A stretch of DNA of 64,000 nucleotides from Psychroflexus montanilacus (GCF_020164535.1 NZ_JAIQZC010000002.1:1-64000), one strand, 5' to 3'; shown: positions 51,361 to 60,095, counted from the first letter of the stretch. Numbers and translations: made by a program. The notes: generated by a model from the sequence alone, not told the origin.

Positions 51361-53556
51361 TTAGTTAGAAGTAGTAACTTCTTGATTAGTCTTAATTTTA
51401 ATGTCAGTACCCAACCTTTGTAAGTAAGCGATAAGGGCTACGATTTCCCGATCTTTCATCTCAACAAATTCGAGATTATTTTCCTCTGCATAAGCTTTGT
51501 CTGCTTCGTATGCTTTAACAAAATCCGGATCGTTGTAAAGATTATTCTGAATTTCTTCACCTTGAGTAAGCATAGATGCTTGAGCATTTTTTATTTCTTC
51601 ATCAGAATAAGGAACACCCAAGTCTGCCATGGTTTGCATTTTATCTTCTGTGTTAGTTTTGTTTAATTCACTTTTTACCAACCATTGGTAAGCAGGCATA
51701 ATAGAACCAGATGAAGTACTTTGTGGATCGTACATATGATTAAAGTGCCAGTTGTCTGAATATTTACCGCCAACTCTCAACAAGTCAGGCCCTGTACGTT
51801 TACTTCCCCATAAGAATGGTCTGTCATAAACAAATTCACCAGCTTTGGCATATTCGCCATAACGTTCTACCTCACTTCTAAAGGGCCTAACCATTTGTGA
51901 GTGACATCCAACGCAACCTTCTCTTATATAAAGGTCTCGACCTTCCAACTCGAGTGGTGTATAGGGTTTTACAGTAGTAATGGTAGGTATGTTAGATTTA
52001 ACAAGCAATGTTGGAATGATCTGAACGATACCTCCTATCAAAATGGCAATCGTGGCCAAAATAGTTAACTGAATAGGCTTTCTTTCCAGCCAGGTATGAA
52101 ACTTTTCTCCTCTCTTTCTCCTTCCACCTCTGCTTAAAGCAGCTGCTTCAGCAAGTTCATTTTCAACTTTAGAACCCGATCTTACAGTTCTAATCACGTT
52201 GTAAATCATAACGAAATTACCGAGTATATATAAACTTCCACCTATAGCTCTCATCCAGTACATTGGCATGATTTCAGTAACTGTTTCGAGGAAGTTTCCG
52301 TAGAATAAGCTACCATCTGGATTGAATTGCTTCCACATAGAAGCTTGTAAGAAACCTGCTACATACATTGGCAGAGCATACATGACAATACCCAGAGTTC
52401 CTAACCAAAAGTGTAAGTTGGCCAATCCAACTGAAAATAATTTTGTCTTAAACAATCTTGGTACCAGCCAATAAACCATACCAAAGGTCAAGAAGCCATT
52501 CCATGCCAAAGCACCTACGTGAACGTGAGCGATGATCCAGTCTGTAAAGTGAGCAATAGCGTTCACATTTTTAAGCGAAAGCATGGGCCCTTCAAAAGTG
52601 GCCATGCCGTATCCAGTAATAGCGACGACAAAGAACTTCAGAACAGGGTCTGTTCTTACTTTATCCCAGGCTCCACGAAGGGTCAAAAGTCCATTGATCA
52701 TCCCACCCCAGGATGGCATCAATAGCATAATTGAAAAGGTAACACCAAGGTTTTGCGCCCAATCTGGCAATGCTGTATACAATAAATGGTGAGGGCCAGC
52801 CCAGATGTAGATAAAGATCAAAGACCAGAAGTGAATAATCGATAATTTATAAGAGTAAACTGGTCGGTTTGCAGCCTTAGGTACAAAATAGTACATCAAT
52901 CCGAGAAAAGGAGTAGTTAAGAAAAAGGCAACCGCATTATGGCCATACCACCATTGAACAAGGGCATCTTGCACACCAGCATAAGCAGAATAACTTTTAA
53001 ATAAGTTGACTGGCAAGGCCAAACTGTTGAAAATGTGAAGAACAGCTACAGTCACAAAGGTGGCCAGGTAAAACCAAATGGCCACATACAAGTGTCGCTG
53101 ACGTCTTCTTAAAATTGTACCTATGAGGTTCCAACCAAAAACTACCCAAACCACGGCAATCATAATATCGATTGGCCATTCCAGTTCGGCATATTCTTTA
53201 GAACTTGTAAAACCAAGAGGAAGGGTAATGGCAGCGGCCACAATAATTAATTGCCAGCCCCAAAAGTTAATTTTACTTAGCACATCACTAAACATTCTGG
53301 CTTTTAGTAACCGCTGAGTGGAATAATAAACCCCTGCAAAAATAGCGTTACCAACAAAAGCAAAAATTACAGCGTTGGTGTGTAATGGTCTCAATCGACC
53401 AAAGCTTAACCAGGATATACCATCGGTAACACTAGGAAAAATAAACATAAATGCCAGTAATAGGCCAACAGACATTCCTACAACACCCCAAATAACGGTG
53501 GCAAAGAGGAAGTTTTTTACGATTTTGTTATCGTAATGAAATTGCTGTAACTCCAT
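51361..53556 (-). CDS. ccoN: cbb3 oxidase fused subunits I and II (CcoNO)
   Basis: A 731-residue fusion of the catalytic subunit CcoN with the monoheme cytochrome CcoO, which reduces oxygen to water and pumps protons. Residues 1-about 490 hold twelve helices with the heme and copper histidines (HTNAVIFAF, WWYGHNAVAFFL, AGPHHLLYT and AHVHVGALAWN). Residues about 505-731 hold the CcoO part with one anchor helix, the heme motif CVGCH in GCVGCHSQMVRPF and GPDLLRVGGKY. The fusion of N and O is typical of Bacteroidota. Second gene of the operon started by ccoS. Confidence 0.96.
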   Translation of the reverse strand: MELQQFHYDNKIVKNFLFATVIWGVVGMSVGLLLAFMFIFPSVTDGISWLSFGRLRPLHTNAVIFAFVGNAIFAGVYYSTQRLLKARMFSDVLSKINFWGWQLIIVAAAITLPLGFTSSKEYAELEWPIDIMIAVVWVVFGWNLIGTILRRRQRHLYVAIWFYLATFVTVAVLHIFNSLALPVNLFKSYSAYAGVQDALVQWWYGHNAVAFFLTTPFLGLMYYFVPKAANRPVYSYKLSIIHFWSLIFIYIWAGPHHLLYTALPDWAQNLGVTFSIMLLMPSWGGMINGLLTLRGAWDKVRTDPVLKFFVVAITGYGMATFEGPMLSLKNVNAIAHFTDWIIAHVHVGALAWNGFLTFGMVYWLVPRLFKTKLFSVGLANLHFWLGTLGIVMYALPMYVAGFLQASMWKQFNPDGSLFYGNFLETVTEIMPMYWMRAIGGSLYILGNFVMIYNVIRTVRSGSKVENELAEAAALSRGGRRKRGEKFHTWLERKPIQLTILATIAILIGGIVQIIPTLLVKSNIPTITTVKPYTPLELEGRDLYIREGCVGCHSQMVRPFRSEVERYGEYAKAGEFVYDRPFLWGSKRTGPDLLRVGGKYSDNWHFNHMYDPQSTSSGSIMPAYQWLVKSELNKTNTEDKMQTMADLGVPYSDEEIKNAQASMLTQGEEIQNNLYNDPDFVKAYEADKAYAEENNLEFVEMKDREIVALIAYLQRLGTDIKIKTNQEVTTSN

Positions 53557-53558
53557 AG

Positions 53559-53759
53559 TTATGATTGTTTTTGTTGATTGTTTGAATTTTCTTTTTCCTT
53601 CACGTCTTTATCTTTGACCAGTTCATCATCAAAAAGCATCCTTACTGATGGGGTATAATCATCGTCAAATTGCCCTTTTTTTACTGAGAAAATAAAAAGC
53701 CCGAAAAAAACAAGAGCGACTAGAATACTGATGGCGAGAAGTCCGTAGATGACATTCAT
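53559..53759 (-). CDS. ccoS: cbb3 oxidase assembly protein CcoS
   Basis: A 66-residue membrane protein with one N-terminal helix (about 4-27) and the family signature VKKGQFDDDYTPSVRMLFDDE directly after it (GQFDD is the best-conserved part). CcoS is needed for heme and copper insertion into cbb3 oxidase. It is the first gene of the ccoS-ccoNO-ccoQ-ccoP-ccoG-fixH run, two bases before ccoNO, behind a promoter and an Fnr-type operator. Confidence 0.93.
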   Translation of the reverse strand: MNVIYGLLAISILVALVFFGLFIFSVKKGQFDDDYTPSVRMLFDDELVKDKDVKEKENSNNQQKQS

Positions 53760-53774
53760 GAATTAAATTTTCTT

Positions 53775-53782
53775 CAAAATTA
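53775..53782 (-). promoter_or_regulatory. -7 element of the ccoS operon
   Basis: TAATTTTG on the minus strand, a perfect match, 15 bases before the ATG at 53759. Confidence 0.65.
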
Positions 53783-53804
53783 CATGTGAAGACTTCCTTA
53801 AAAA

Positions 53805-53818
53805 ATGACCTTAGTCAT
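53805..53818 (-). promoter_or_regulatory. Fnr/Crp-type operator of the ccoS operon
   Basis: ATGAC, CTTA, GTCAT: a perfect 5-bp-arm palindrome of the TGAy-N4-rTCA class. Its centre is 36.5 bp before the -7 G, about -40.5 from the predicted start, the class II activator position. Confidence 0.7.
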
Positions 53819-53829
53819 GTTTCAAAGAT

Positions 53830-56211
53830 TTACTTATTAAGAATAGGTTTAGAAATGTATTGGGTAGCCAAAGTTGTGAAAACAACGATCGAAATTGAAC
53901 TTAAAGGCATCAAAATAGCGGCGATAACAGGCTGAAGTTGTCCTGTAAGCGCAAAATACAATCCAACTACATTATAGAGGAAAGAAAATATGAAACTCAG
54001 TTTGATGATCTTTATTCCTTTTTTTGAAATGTCCACGTATTGATCCAGTTTTTGCAATTGTGAGGCATCCATAATAGCATCGCAGGCAGGAGAAAACACA
54101 TTCACATTTTCAGAAATAGCAATTCCAATATCTGCTTGCTTCAAGGCCCCAGCATCATTTAAGCCGTCGCCAATCATGACTACTTTTTTATCTTCAGATT
54201 GAATTTTCTCTATCAGCCGCATTTTGGAATCTGGCTTTTGATTGAAAAACATCTGAGTTGTTTTAGGGAGCATTTTGGTAAGCACTGGCTTCTCACCTTC
54301 ATTATCTCCAGAAAGAATAATTAGTTTGTAGTGCTCATCCAAAGATTGAAACAATGGCTCAACTCCTTTTCTATAAACAGTGTCAAACTCAAATTTTCCA
54401 AGATATGTTTCATCTTTACTAATGTGCACTGCTGTAGATAACGCAGCATCATCTACTTCATTAGCAACAAACTTTGCTGAACCTAGCTTGTAAGTATGAT
54501 CGTTGTAAGAAGAGACAATACCTTCCCCTAGATGTTCTTCAAAAGATTCTGAAACTTGAATATTTTGGCTGTCCAAAAAAGAATACAATTCCCTACTCAA
54601 AGGATGATTAGAATTTCTGAATGAGTTTTTTAATACCATTTTATCATCCTCGGACAAAGTCATTCCAGAATAAGAAATGTCACTTTTTTGATTGGTTGTC
54701 AAGGTACCCGTCTTATCAAAAACAAACACATCCAGGTCTGCCATCTGCTCCAGTATGTTTGTATTTTTGAGATAAAACCCGTTTTTCCCGAATATTCTCA
54801 ACAAATTACCCATGGCAAAAGGGGTGGCTAAAGCAATAGCACAAGGACAAGCAATGATAAGCACTGCTGTAAAGACATTTAAGGCTAAACTGGCATCATA
54901 AAACAGCCAAAACAGCAATCCGGAAAAAGCAATAGTTAACACCGCGATGGTAAATTTCTTACTGATTTTATCTATGAGGCTTTGAAATTTTGGATTGTAA
55001 TCTTTTTGAAAAACATCGTTACTCCATAGCTGGGTCAGGTAACTTTGCTCAACTGACTTTTCAGCAACAACTTCAATAGCACTTCCGCTTTGTTTACCTC
55101 CAGCATAAACTTTTTCCCCAGAAACTTTTCTCACAAGTTTGGCTTCTCCCGTCACAAAACTGTAGTCAATTTCAGCCGAAGGTGACATCAAAATTCCATC
55201 AACAGGGAGCAATTCATGATTCCTTATCAGTAATCTATCTCCTCGTTCAATTTCATAAACCTGTGTGTTTTCTTCTTTTCCTTCTGAATTTATTTTCGTT
55301 ACTGCTATAGGAAAGTAAGACTTATAATCCCTCTCGAAAGACATAAATTTATAGGTCTTTTGCTGTACTATTTTACCTAAAAGCAGGAAGAATACTAAAC
55401 CAGTAAGGCTGTCGAAAAATCCAGATCCCAGATCGAAAATAATATCTACCGTACTTCTGATAAACAAAACTGTAACACCAAGTGCAATAGGAATATCAAT
55501 ATTGAGGATTTTACTTTTTATCCCTTTGATGGCAGATTCAAAATAACCTCTGCCGGCATAAAATACAACTGGCAGACTAAAGAAAAACATAAGCCATCTA
55601 AAGACAGGTTTATATTGTTCCAGCCAGTATTCTGAAACTTCAAAATACTCTGGAAAACTCAGGAACATCACATTGCCAAATGCAAAGCCTGCAACTCCAA
55701 TTTTATAAATCAGACTCCGGTCTAAGCCATTTTGAGTCTGACCGTAATTCTCCAAACTGATATAAGGCTCATATCCGATTCTGGACATCATTTCAACCAA
55801 AAGTTTCAACGAAAACTCTTCAGTTTTATAGGTAATAGTAACTTTCTTTTTAGGAAAATCCACCTGAGAAGATAAAACCTGAGGATTCAATTGATGCAGG
55901 TTTTCCAGTATCCAAATACAGGAACTACAATGAATATGTGGGATATACAGTGTCACAATTTCAGTAGAATCTTCTTGAAAATCAATTAGTTTTTCTACAA
56001 TTTCAGGCTTCTCCAAATAATCAAATTTTCCATCTATCTCAATTGGCGTAGCTCCAGGATTTTGCTGGAGATCGTAATAACAGGTCAGGTCATTTTCAGA
56101 AAATATTTCATAAACTGTTTTACAGCCATTGCAGCAAAACAACTTTTCATCGTAATGAATTTTGGAAGTTGTACAGGCATCACCACAGTGGAAACAGATA
56201 TTTTTGGACAT
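53830..56211 (-). CDS. ccoI: Copper P1B-type ATPase CcoI (FixI)
   Basis: A 793-residue heavy-metal ATPase that delivers copper for cbb3 oxidase. The N-terminus carries a cysteine-rich zinc-ribbon-like segment (CFHCGDAC at 6-13 and CCNGC at 26-30), then an HMA domain with HCSSCIW (about 94-100). Eight helices follow, with the transport motif CPCAIALATP near 458-467, the phosphorylation loop DKTGTLT near 498-504 and the hinge GDGLNDAGAL near 690-699. The replaced HP locus reads NHPLSRELY. It is separated from ccoS by 70 bases that contain the ccoS promoter, and has its own operator. Confidence 0.94.
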   Translation of the reverse strand: MSKNICFHCGDACTTSKIHYDEKLFCCNGCKTVYEIFSENDLTCYYDLQQNPGATPIEIDGKFDYLEKPEIVEKLIDFQEDSTEIVTLYIPHIHCSSCIWILENLHQLNPQVLSSQVDFPKKKVTITYKTEEFSLKLLVEMMSRIGYEPYISLENYGQTQNGLDRSLIYKIGVAGFAFGNVMFLSFPEYFEVSEYWLEQYKPVFRWLMFFFSLPVVFYAGRGYFESAIKGIKSKILNIDIPIALGVTVLFIRSTVDIIFDLGSGFFDSLTGLVFFLLLGKIVQQKTYKFMSFERDYKSYFPIAVTKINSEGKEENTQVYEIERGDRLLIRNHELLPVDGILMSPSAEIDYSFVTGEAKLVRKVSGEKVYAGGKQSGSAIEVVAEKSVEQSYLTQLWSNDVFQKDYNPKFQSLIDKISKKFTIAVLTIAFSGLLFWLFYDASLALNVFTAVLIIACPCAIALATPFAMGNLLRIFGKNGFYLKNTNILEQMADLDVFVFDKTGTLTTNQKSDISYSGMTLSEDDKMVLKNSFRNSNHPLSRELYSFLDSQNIQVSESFEEHLGEGIVSSYNDHTYKLGSAKFVANEVDDAALSTAVHISKDETYLGKFEFDTVYRKGVEPLFQSLDEHYKLIILSGDNEGEKPVLTKMLPKTTQMFFNQKPDSKMRLIEKIQSEDKKVVMIGDGLNDAGALKQADIGIAISENVNVFSPACDAIMDASQLQKLDQYVDISKKGIKIIKLSFIFSFLYNVVGLYFALTGQLQPVIAAILMPLSSISIVVFTTLATQYISKPILNK

Positions 56212-56228
56212 GAGTGTATATTATATGA

Positions 56229-56236
56229 CAAAAATC
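56229..56236 (-). promoter_or_regulatory. Candidate -7 element of ccoI
   Basis: GATTTTTG on the minus strand, one base from TAnnTTTG. The spacing to the operator at 56260-56271 is the same as at ccoS and hemN, which supports it. Confidence 0.5.
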
Positions 56237-56259
56237 TTACAGAAATTCACCAATAAAAA

Positions 56260-56271
56260 TGATATGTATCA
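56260..56271 (-). promoter_or_regulatory. Fnr/Crp-type operator of ccoI
   Basis: TGAT, N4, ATCA. Centre 36.5 bp before the -7 G of ccoI. It lies between ccoI and a divergent gene, whose own -7 element is 42.5 bp away from the centre, so ccoI is the better target. Confidence 0.6.
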
Positions 56272-56300
56272 GCTCTAGTGAAATTGGAGAAATAAGTTTA

Positions 56301-56308
56301 TATCTTTG
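56301..56308 (+). promoter_or_regulatory. -7 element of the ExbD-like gene
   Basis: TATCTTTG, a perfect match, 22 bases before the ATG at 56331. It rules out an in-frame ATG upstream at 56259, which precedes the promoter. Confidence 0.6.
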
Positions 56309-56330
56309 TCATAGTCAAAAAGATAAAGAC

Positions 56331-56888
56331 ATGAAAATTCTTTTTTTTACAATTGCCAGCTTATTAATTACAGCCACTACATTTAGTCAGAAATGGCTAG
56401 ATAATACATGTCCTATTGAAAAAGAAGTGTCCAATGAAGAATACACTTCTGCAAAGCCAAGTAATTTACTCACACTCATTATTGATCAAGAAGGAAAATT
56501 ATTGATGAACGGGAAGAGGAATGAGGGTATGTCTGAAATACAATTTAAAGAGTCCGTTTATGATTTTTTGACAAATCCCGAAAAAGATAAAACCAAAGCA
56601 GAATCCCCTAAAGAAGCTATAATCGCACTAGGATCTTATGGTGATCATGATTCTTATGATCTCATCTTAAGATATGTGAGAGAAGTTTACTTATACGCCT
56701 GGGATACTGCTTCAGAAGAAAAATATCAAGCTATTTATGCCGATTTAGACTGTAAAAAAAGAAAGAAGATAAGATCTAGTGAATTTCCTTACAATGTTTT
56801 GCAGTTGAATACAAAAGAGAAAGACAAGAAAAAACCTAGTTTTTCACCTGGTGTACCTCCATTTGAAGGTGACGTAAAAGATAATTAG
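56331..56888 (+). CDS. ExbD-like exported protein
   Basis: A 185-residue protein that starts with a signal peptide (MKILFFTIASLLITATTFSQ, 1-20) rather than the single N-terminal anchor of ExbD. The segment NLLTLIIDQEGKLLMNGK (about 47-64), followed by a helix and PKEAIIALGSYGDHDSYDLIL (about 92-112), follows the beta-alpha-beta pattern of the ExbD/TolR periplasmic domain, and a Lys-rich tail with PPFEGDV closes the protein. The match is loose, so the call is tentative. No exbB partner is near. Its stop overlaps the stop of the convergent lipoprotein gene by four bases. Confidence 0.6.
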   Translation: MKILFFTIASLLITATTFSQKWLDNTCPIEKEVSNEEYTSAKPSNLLTLIIDQEGKLLMNGKRNEGMSEIQFKESVYDFLTNPEKDKTKAESPKEAIIALGSYGDHDSYDLILRYVREVYLYAWDTASEEKYQAIYADLDCKKRKKIRSSEFPYNVLQLNTKEKDKKKPSFSPGVPPFEGDVKDN

Positions 56889-57361
56889 ATTTCTAAATCT
56901 ATTGTTTGAACTATTTGATCTCTACTGGAACCAATTTCCAGATGTAGTGAAATAAAATCTTTAAGGTTTACAAGCTTCAATTCCCCTTTTTTAATTCGTT
57001 CAAAGCCTGCATCATCGCATTCACAGACTTTACCAAAAATTACTTTTTGATTTTGTAGGCTGTGATTTCTAGAGTGTATCTCTCTAAAACTTGATGGAAT
57101 CTGTAAATAAATTTCCTCGGTATAGTCCGCTTTTTTATCTGAGTTTTTGTATTGTATAAATATGACCTGAAAATCAGGATCATCTCCAAATGAAACTTCA
57201 GATATAGATTCAGAATCTTGAACCAGAATCAGTTTGGTTTCTTTAAAAACTTGAACTTCACAATTACCACCACCAGGACAATCTTGAAGAGATGGTTTAT
57301 CAGTCTGGGCACTTTTACAAGCCACAAGCACAAGAAGTACCAAAAGGCTTAAATGTTTCAT
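56885..57361 (-). CDS. Lipoprotein of unknown function
   Basis: A 158-residue lipoprotein with lipobox VLVAC (Cys15) and a cysteine-containing N-terminal region (QDCPGGGNCEVQVFK, with another pair in GKVCECDDAGF). These four cysteines might form two disulfides or a metal site. The rest is beta-rich. I recognise no family. It is convergent with the ExbD-like gene, sharing TTAG at the stops. A one-mismatch -7-like TTTATTTG precedes the start. Confidence 0.65.
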   Translation of the reverse strand: MKHLSLLVLLVLVACKSAQTDKPSLQDCPGGGNCEVQVFKETKLILVQDSESISEVSFGDDPDFQVIFIQYKNSDKKADYTEEIYLQIPSSFREIHSRNHSLQNQKVIFGKVCECDDAGFERIKKGELKLVNLKDFISLHLEIGSSRDQIVQTIDLEI

Positions 57362-57507
57362 TAGAGGATTATATTTTGTGCAAATAAAGGCATCCTATTC
57401 TTAAACAAAAGAGATATAAAGATTTATTTATCAGTTTTTCAATCCAAGAGTCTTCAACAATAACTTTTGTTTAACTTCAAAGATATTTTATTAAACATTT
57501 AAATAAT

Positions 57508-57515
57508 TATTTTTG
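57508..57515 (+). promoter_or_regulatory. -7 element of the SRPBCC-SDR genes
   Basis: TATTTTTG, a perfect match, with just four bases (AGGT) before the ATG at 57520, implying a nearly leaderless mRNA. Confidence 0.6.
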
Positions 57516-57519
57516 AGGT

Positions 57520-57993
57520 ATGATATATGAAATTAACACCAAACAGAAATTGCCTATTACAAAACAAGAAGCATGGCAATTCCTGTCTGATCCAAAAAAC
57601 CTTCAAGAAATCATGCCAGATGATATGGGTTTTGAAATATTATCTGGTGCGGATAGAAAAATGTTTACGGGTCAACTTCTACAATACAATGTAACACCAC
57701 TTCCAGGGTTCAAAACAAAATGGGTAACTGAAATTACACATGTAGAAGAGCCAAATTATTTTGTGGATATTCAACTCTACGGACCATATGCTTTATGGCA
57801 TCACAAGCATTTTATACATGAAATTGAAGGTGGTGTTGAAGTAGAAGATTTAGTTCACTACAAAATACCCTTTGGTGCACTAGGCCGGTTGATGCACCCA
57901 TTAGTTGTGAAACCCAAATTGAATAAAATTTTTAAAGCTAGAGAAGCTAAAATGATCGAAAAATTCGGTCATTTTGAAAATCAAAATAAATAA
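57520..57993 (+). CDS. SRPBCC family ligand-binding protein
   Basis: A 157-residue START/Bet-v1-like protein. It begins with the typical pattern of a first strand and two small helices (YEINTKQKLPITKQEAWQFL, then PKNLQEIMP), and ends in a long C-terminal helix (FKAREAKMIEKFG). The family binds hydrophobic ligands in a central cavity. The WVTEITHVEEPNYFVDIQ segment and DLVHYKIPFG match a subgroup often encoded next to photolyases and SDR proteins. Six bases separate it from the SDR gene. Confidence 0.82.
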   Translation: MIYEINTKQKLPITKQEAWQFLSDPKNLQEIMPDDMGFEILSGADRKMFTGQLLQYNVTPLPGFKTKWVTEITHVEEPNYFVDIQLYGPYALWHHKHFIHEIEGGVEVEDLVHYKIPFGALGRLMHPLVVKPKLNKIFKAREAKMIEKFGHFENQNK

Positions 57994-57999
57994 CAAGTT

Positions 58000-58698
58000 A
58001 TGAAAAAGAATATTTTACTTATCGGAGGATCTAAAGGTATAGGCTTAGAAATCGTAAAAGAACTAAGTCCCAACCACAATGTGATTGTGGCCTCAAGATC
58101 CGATGAAAACTTAGCAGATTATGATGTGACGTATCATAAATTTGATGCGCTTACAGATGATATTGCAGATTTAGATTTGCCAGACACACTAGATGGATTT
58201 GTATACTGTCCAGGCAGCATCAATTTGAAGCCATTCAAGATGATGAAACCAGACGTGTTTGAAGAAGACTTTCAACTTAACTTTATGAGTCTAGTGAAAA
58301 CAACTCACGGGGTTCTTTCTAAATTGAAAAACTCTGAGCAAGCTAGTATTGTCTACTTCAGCACGGTTGCAGTCCAAACTGGAATGCCATTTCACACGAG
58401 TGTAGCTGCCGCCAAAGGAGCGATTGAAGGTTTTGCAAGATCCCTTGCTGCTGAATATGCTCCTTCTTTTAGGGTGAATGTCATTGCACCATCACTTGTA
58501 AATTCTCAACTAGCAGGCAAATTGTTGGGTAGTGACAAGAAGAAAGAAAAAATGGATGAAAGACACCCATTAAAGCGTGTAGGAGAACCAGCAGACATTG
58601 GTAAAATTGCCAGTTTTTTACTATCAGATGATTCTACCTGGATTACTGGACAAGTTCTTGGTGTAGACGGTGGTATGGGAAGTCTGAATGTAAGTTAG
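58000..58698 (+). CDS. Atypical SDR protein lacking the catalytic Tyr
   Basis: A 232-residue short-chain dehydrogenase-fold protein. The nucleotide-binding GGSKGIG is at residues 9-15, the motif Ser is Ser121 in YFSTVAV, and Lys139 of the YxxxK pair is conserved. The residue four before it is Val135, in SVAAAKGA, instead of Tyr. The C-terminal GGMGSLNVS is normal for SDRs. Without the Tyr, ordinary dehydrogenase chemistry is doubtful; a binding or altered catalytic role is possible. It is cotranscribed with the SRPBCC gene and separated from the photolyase by a strong hairpin. Confidence 0.85.
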   Translation: MKKNILLIGGSKGIGLEIVKELSPNHNVIVASRSDENLADYDVTYHKFDALTDDIADLDLPDTLDGFVYCPGSINLKPFKMMKPDVFEEDFQLNFMSLVKTTHGVLSKLKNSEQASIVYFSTVAVQTGMPFHTSVAAAKGAIEGFARSLAAEYAPSFRVNVIAPSLVNSQLAGKLLGSDKKKEKMDERHPLKRVGEPADIGKIASFLLSDDSTWITGQVLGVDGGMGSLNVS

Positions 58699-58715
58699 AT
58701 GTCAATTAAAGTTTT

Positions 58716-58759
58716 AAAAAATCTTCTTGCAAGTTAACTATCTTGTAAGAAGATTTTTT
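58716..58759 (+). terminator. Strong intrinsic terminator-like hairpin
   Basis: An 18-bp stem (58716-58733 with 58742-58759; one G-U pair) and an 8-base loop, ending in TTTTTT. It lies between the SDR and photolyase genes. The A-rich 5' arm makes it usable from both strands. Confidence 0.8.
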
Positions 58760-58787
58760 ATGTTTAAACAAACCTAAAGTTAATAAG

Positions 58788-60095
58788 ATGAGTGATAAAG
58801 TAAGAGTGTTTTGGTTCCGAAGAGATATGCGTCTAGAGGATAATGTGGGTTTATATCACGCATTGTCTGGAGATTTTCCAGTTTTGCCTTTATTTATCTT
58901 CGACAAGCACATTCTCGATGAATTGCCAAAAGATGATGCTCGGGTCACGTTCATCCATGATGAATTGCAAAAAATGCGGTCCCATCTTCAGGATAATTTC
59001 GGCTCTTCGATTGCTACTTATCACGACACTCCAGAAAATGCTATCCATCAGGTTATAGAAGATTATGAGGTGGAAGCTATTTATACCAATAGAGATTACG
59101 AGCCTTATGCTTACAAGCGCGATGCAAAAATCAATGCGCTTTTAGCTGAAAAAGGAATTGAATTTCACGACTTCAAGGATCAGGTTATTTTTGAAAAAAC
59201 AGAAGTCGAAAAAAATGATGGCGGCATGTATCTGGTTTTTACGCCATATATGAAACAATGGAAAAAGGAGTTTCAAAACATAGAAGTGAACCCCTTCCCT
59301 TCTGAGGATATACTCGATAATACTTATAAAAATACAAGATTACCCAATGTGTCTTTAGCTGATATGGGGTTTGAAAGGTCTTCTATAAAAGTTCCTGATT
59401 ATAATTTGGATAAAGATCTTCTAAAAAATTATGAAGACACCCGCAACCTTCCTGCTGTTGAAGGAACTTCAAGGCTAAGTCCGCACCTTAGATTTGGGAC
59501 TATAGGGTACAGAAAAGTCGTCAAGAAGGCCTTATCCGTAGAAAATGAAACCTTCCTGGATGAATTGATCTGGAGAGAATTTTACAAGGCGATACTACAT
59601 CATTATCCAGAAACGCAAAACAGGGCGTTCAAACCCAAATACGATCGCATCCAATGGCGCAACGACGAAGCTGAGTTTGAAAAATGGAAAAAAGGGGAAA
59701 CGGGCTATCCTATTGTGGATGCGGGCATGCGACAGCTCAATAAAACAGGCTGGATGCACAATCGGCTACGAATGGTCGTGGGTAGTTTTCTTTGCAAGCA
59801 TTTGTTGATCGACTGGCGCTGGGGGGAAGCTTATTTTGCTGAAAAGCTTTTGGATTACGAAATGTCTTCCAACGTAGGAGGCTGGCAGTGGGTTGCAGGC
59901 TCTGGTGTTGATGCTGCTCCATACTTTAGAGTTTTCAACCCTTATTCTCAAACCGACCGTTTTGACAAAGACAAGACCTTCATAAAAAAATGGGTGCCAG
60001 AAATGGATACAGCTAAGTATCCAGAGCCAATGGTAGAACACAGACTGGCAAGAGAACGTTGTTTAGAAACCTACAAAGAGGCAGTTAAAAAATAA
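58788..60095 (+). CDS. phr: Deoxyribodipyrimidine photolyase (CPD, class I-like)
   Basis: A 435-residue photolyase that repairs cyclobutane pyrimidine dimers with blue light. The N-terminal antenna domain begins [13 protein letters not shown]. The FAD domain has the [13 protein letters not shown] block (about 225-237), the [13 protein letters not shown] segment (about 262-274) and [14 protein letters not shown] (about 323-336). Asn and the Trp of [12 protein letters not shown] (about 363-374) occupy the positions of E. coli Asn378 and Trp382. It is complete for its class (E. coli 472, many bacterial 430-480). It lies behind a terminator hairpin and 19 bases before the cryptochrome-like gene. 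Confidence 0.94.
   Translation: MSDKVRVFWFRRDMRLEDNVGLYHALSGDFPVLPLFIFDKHILDELPKDDARVTFIHDELQKMRSHLQDNFGSSIATYHDTPENAIHQVIEDYEVEAIYTNRDYEPYAYKRDAKINALLAEKGIEFHDFKDQVIFEKTEVEKNDGGMYLVFTPYMKQWKKEFQNIEVNPFPSEDILDNTYKNTRLPNVSLADMGFERSSIKVPDYNLDKDLLKNYEDTRNLPAVEGTSRLSPHLRFGTIGYRKVVKKALSVENETFLDELIWREFYKAILHHYPETQNRAFKPKYDRIQWRNDEAEFEKWKKGETGYPIVDAGMRQLNKTGWMHNRLRMVVGSFLCKHLLIDWRWGEAYFAEKLLDYEMSSNVGGWQWVAGSGVDAAPYFRVFNPYSQTDRFDKDKTFIKKWVPEMDTAKYPEPMVEHRLARERCLETYKEAVKK

Noticed and set aside
56259-56330. ATG at 56259 for the ExbD-like protein
   Set aside because: It precedes the -7 element (56301-56308) and would hide the signal peptide.
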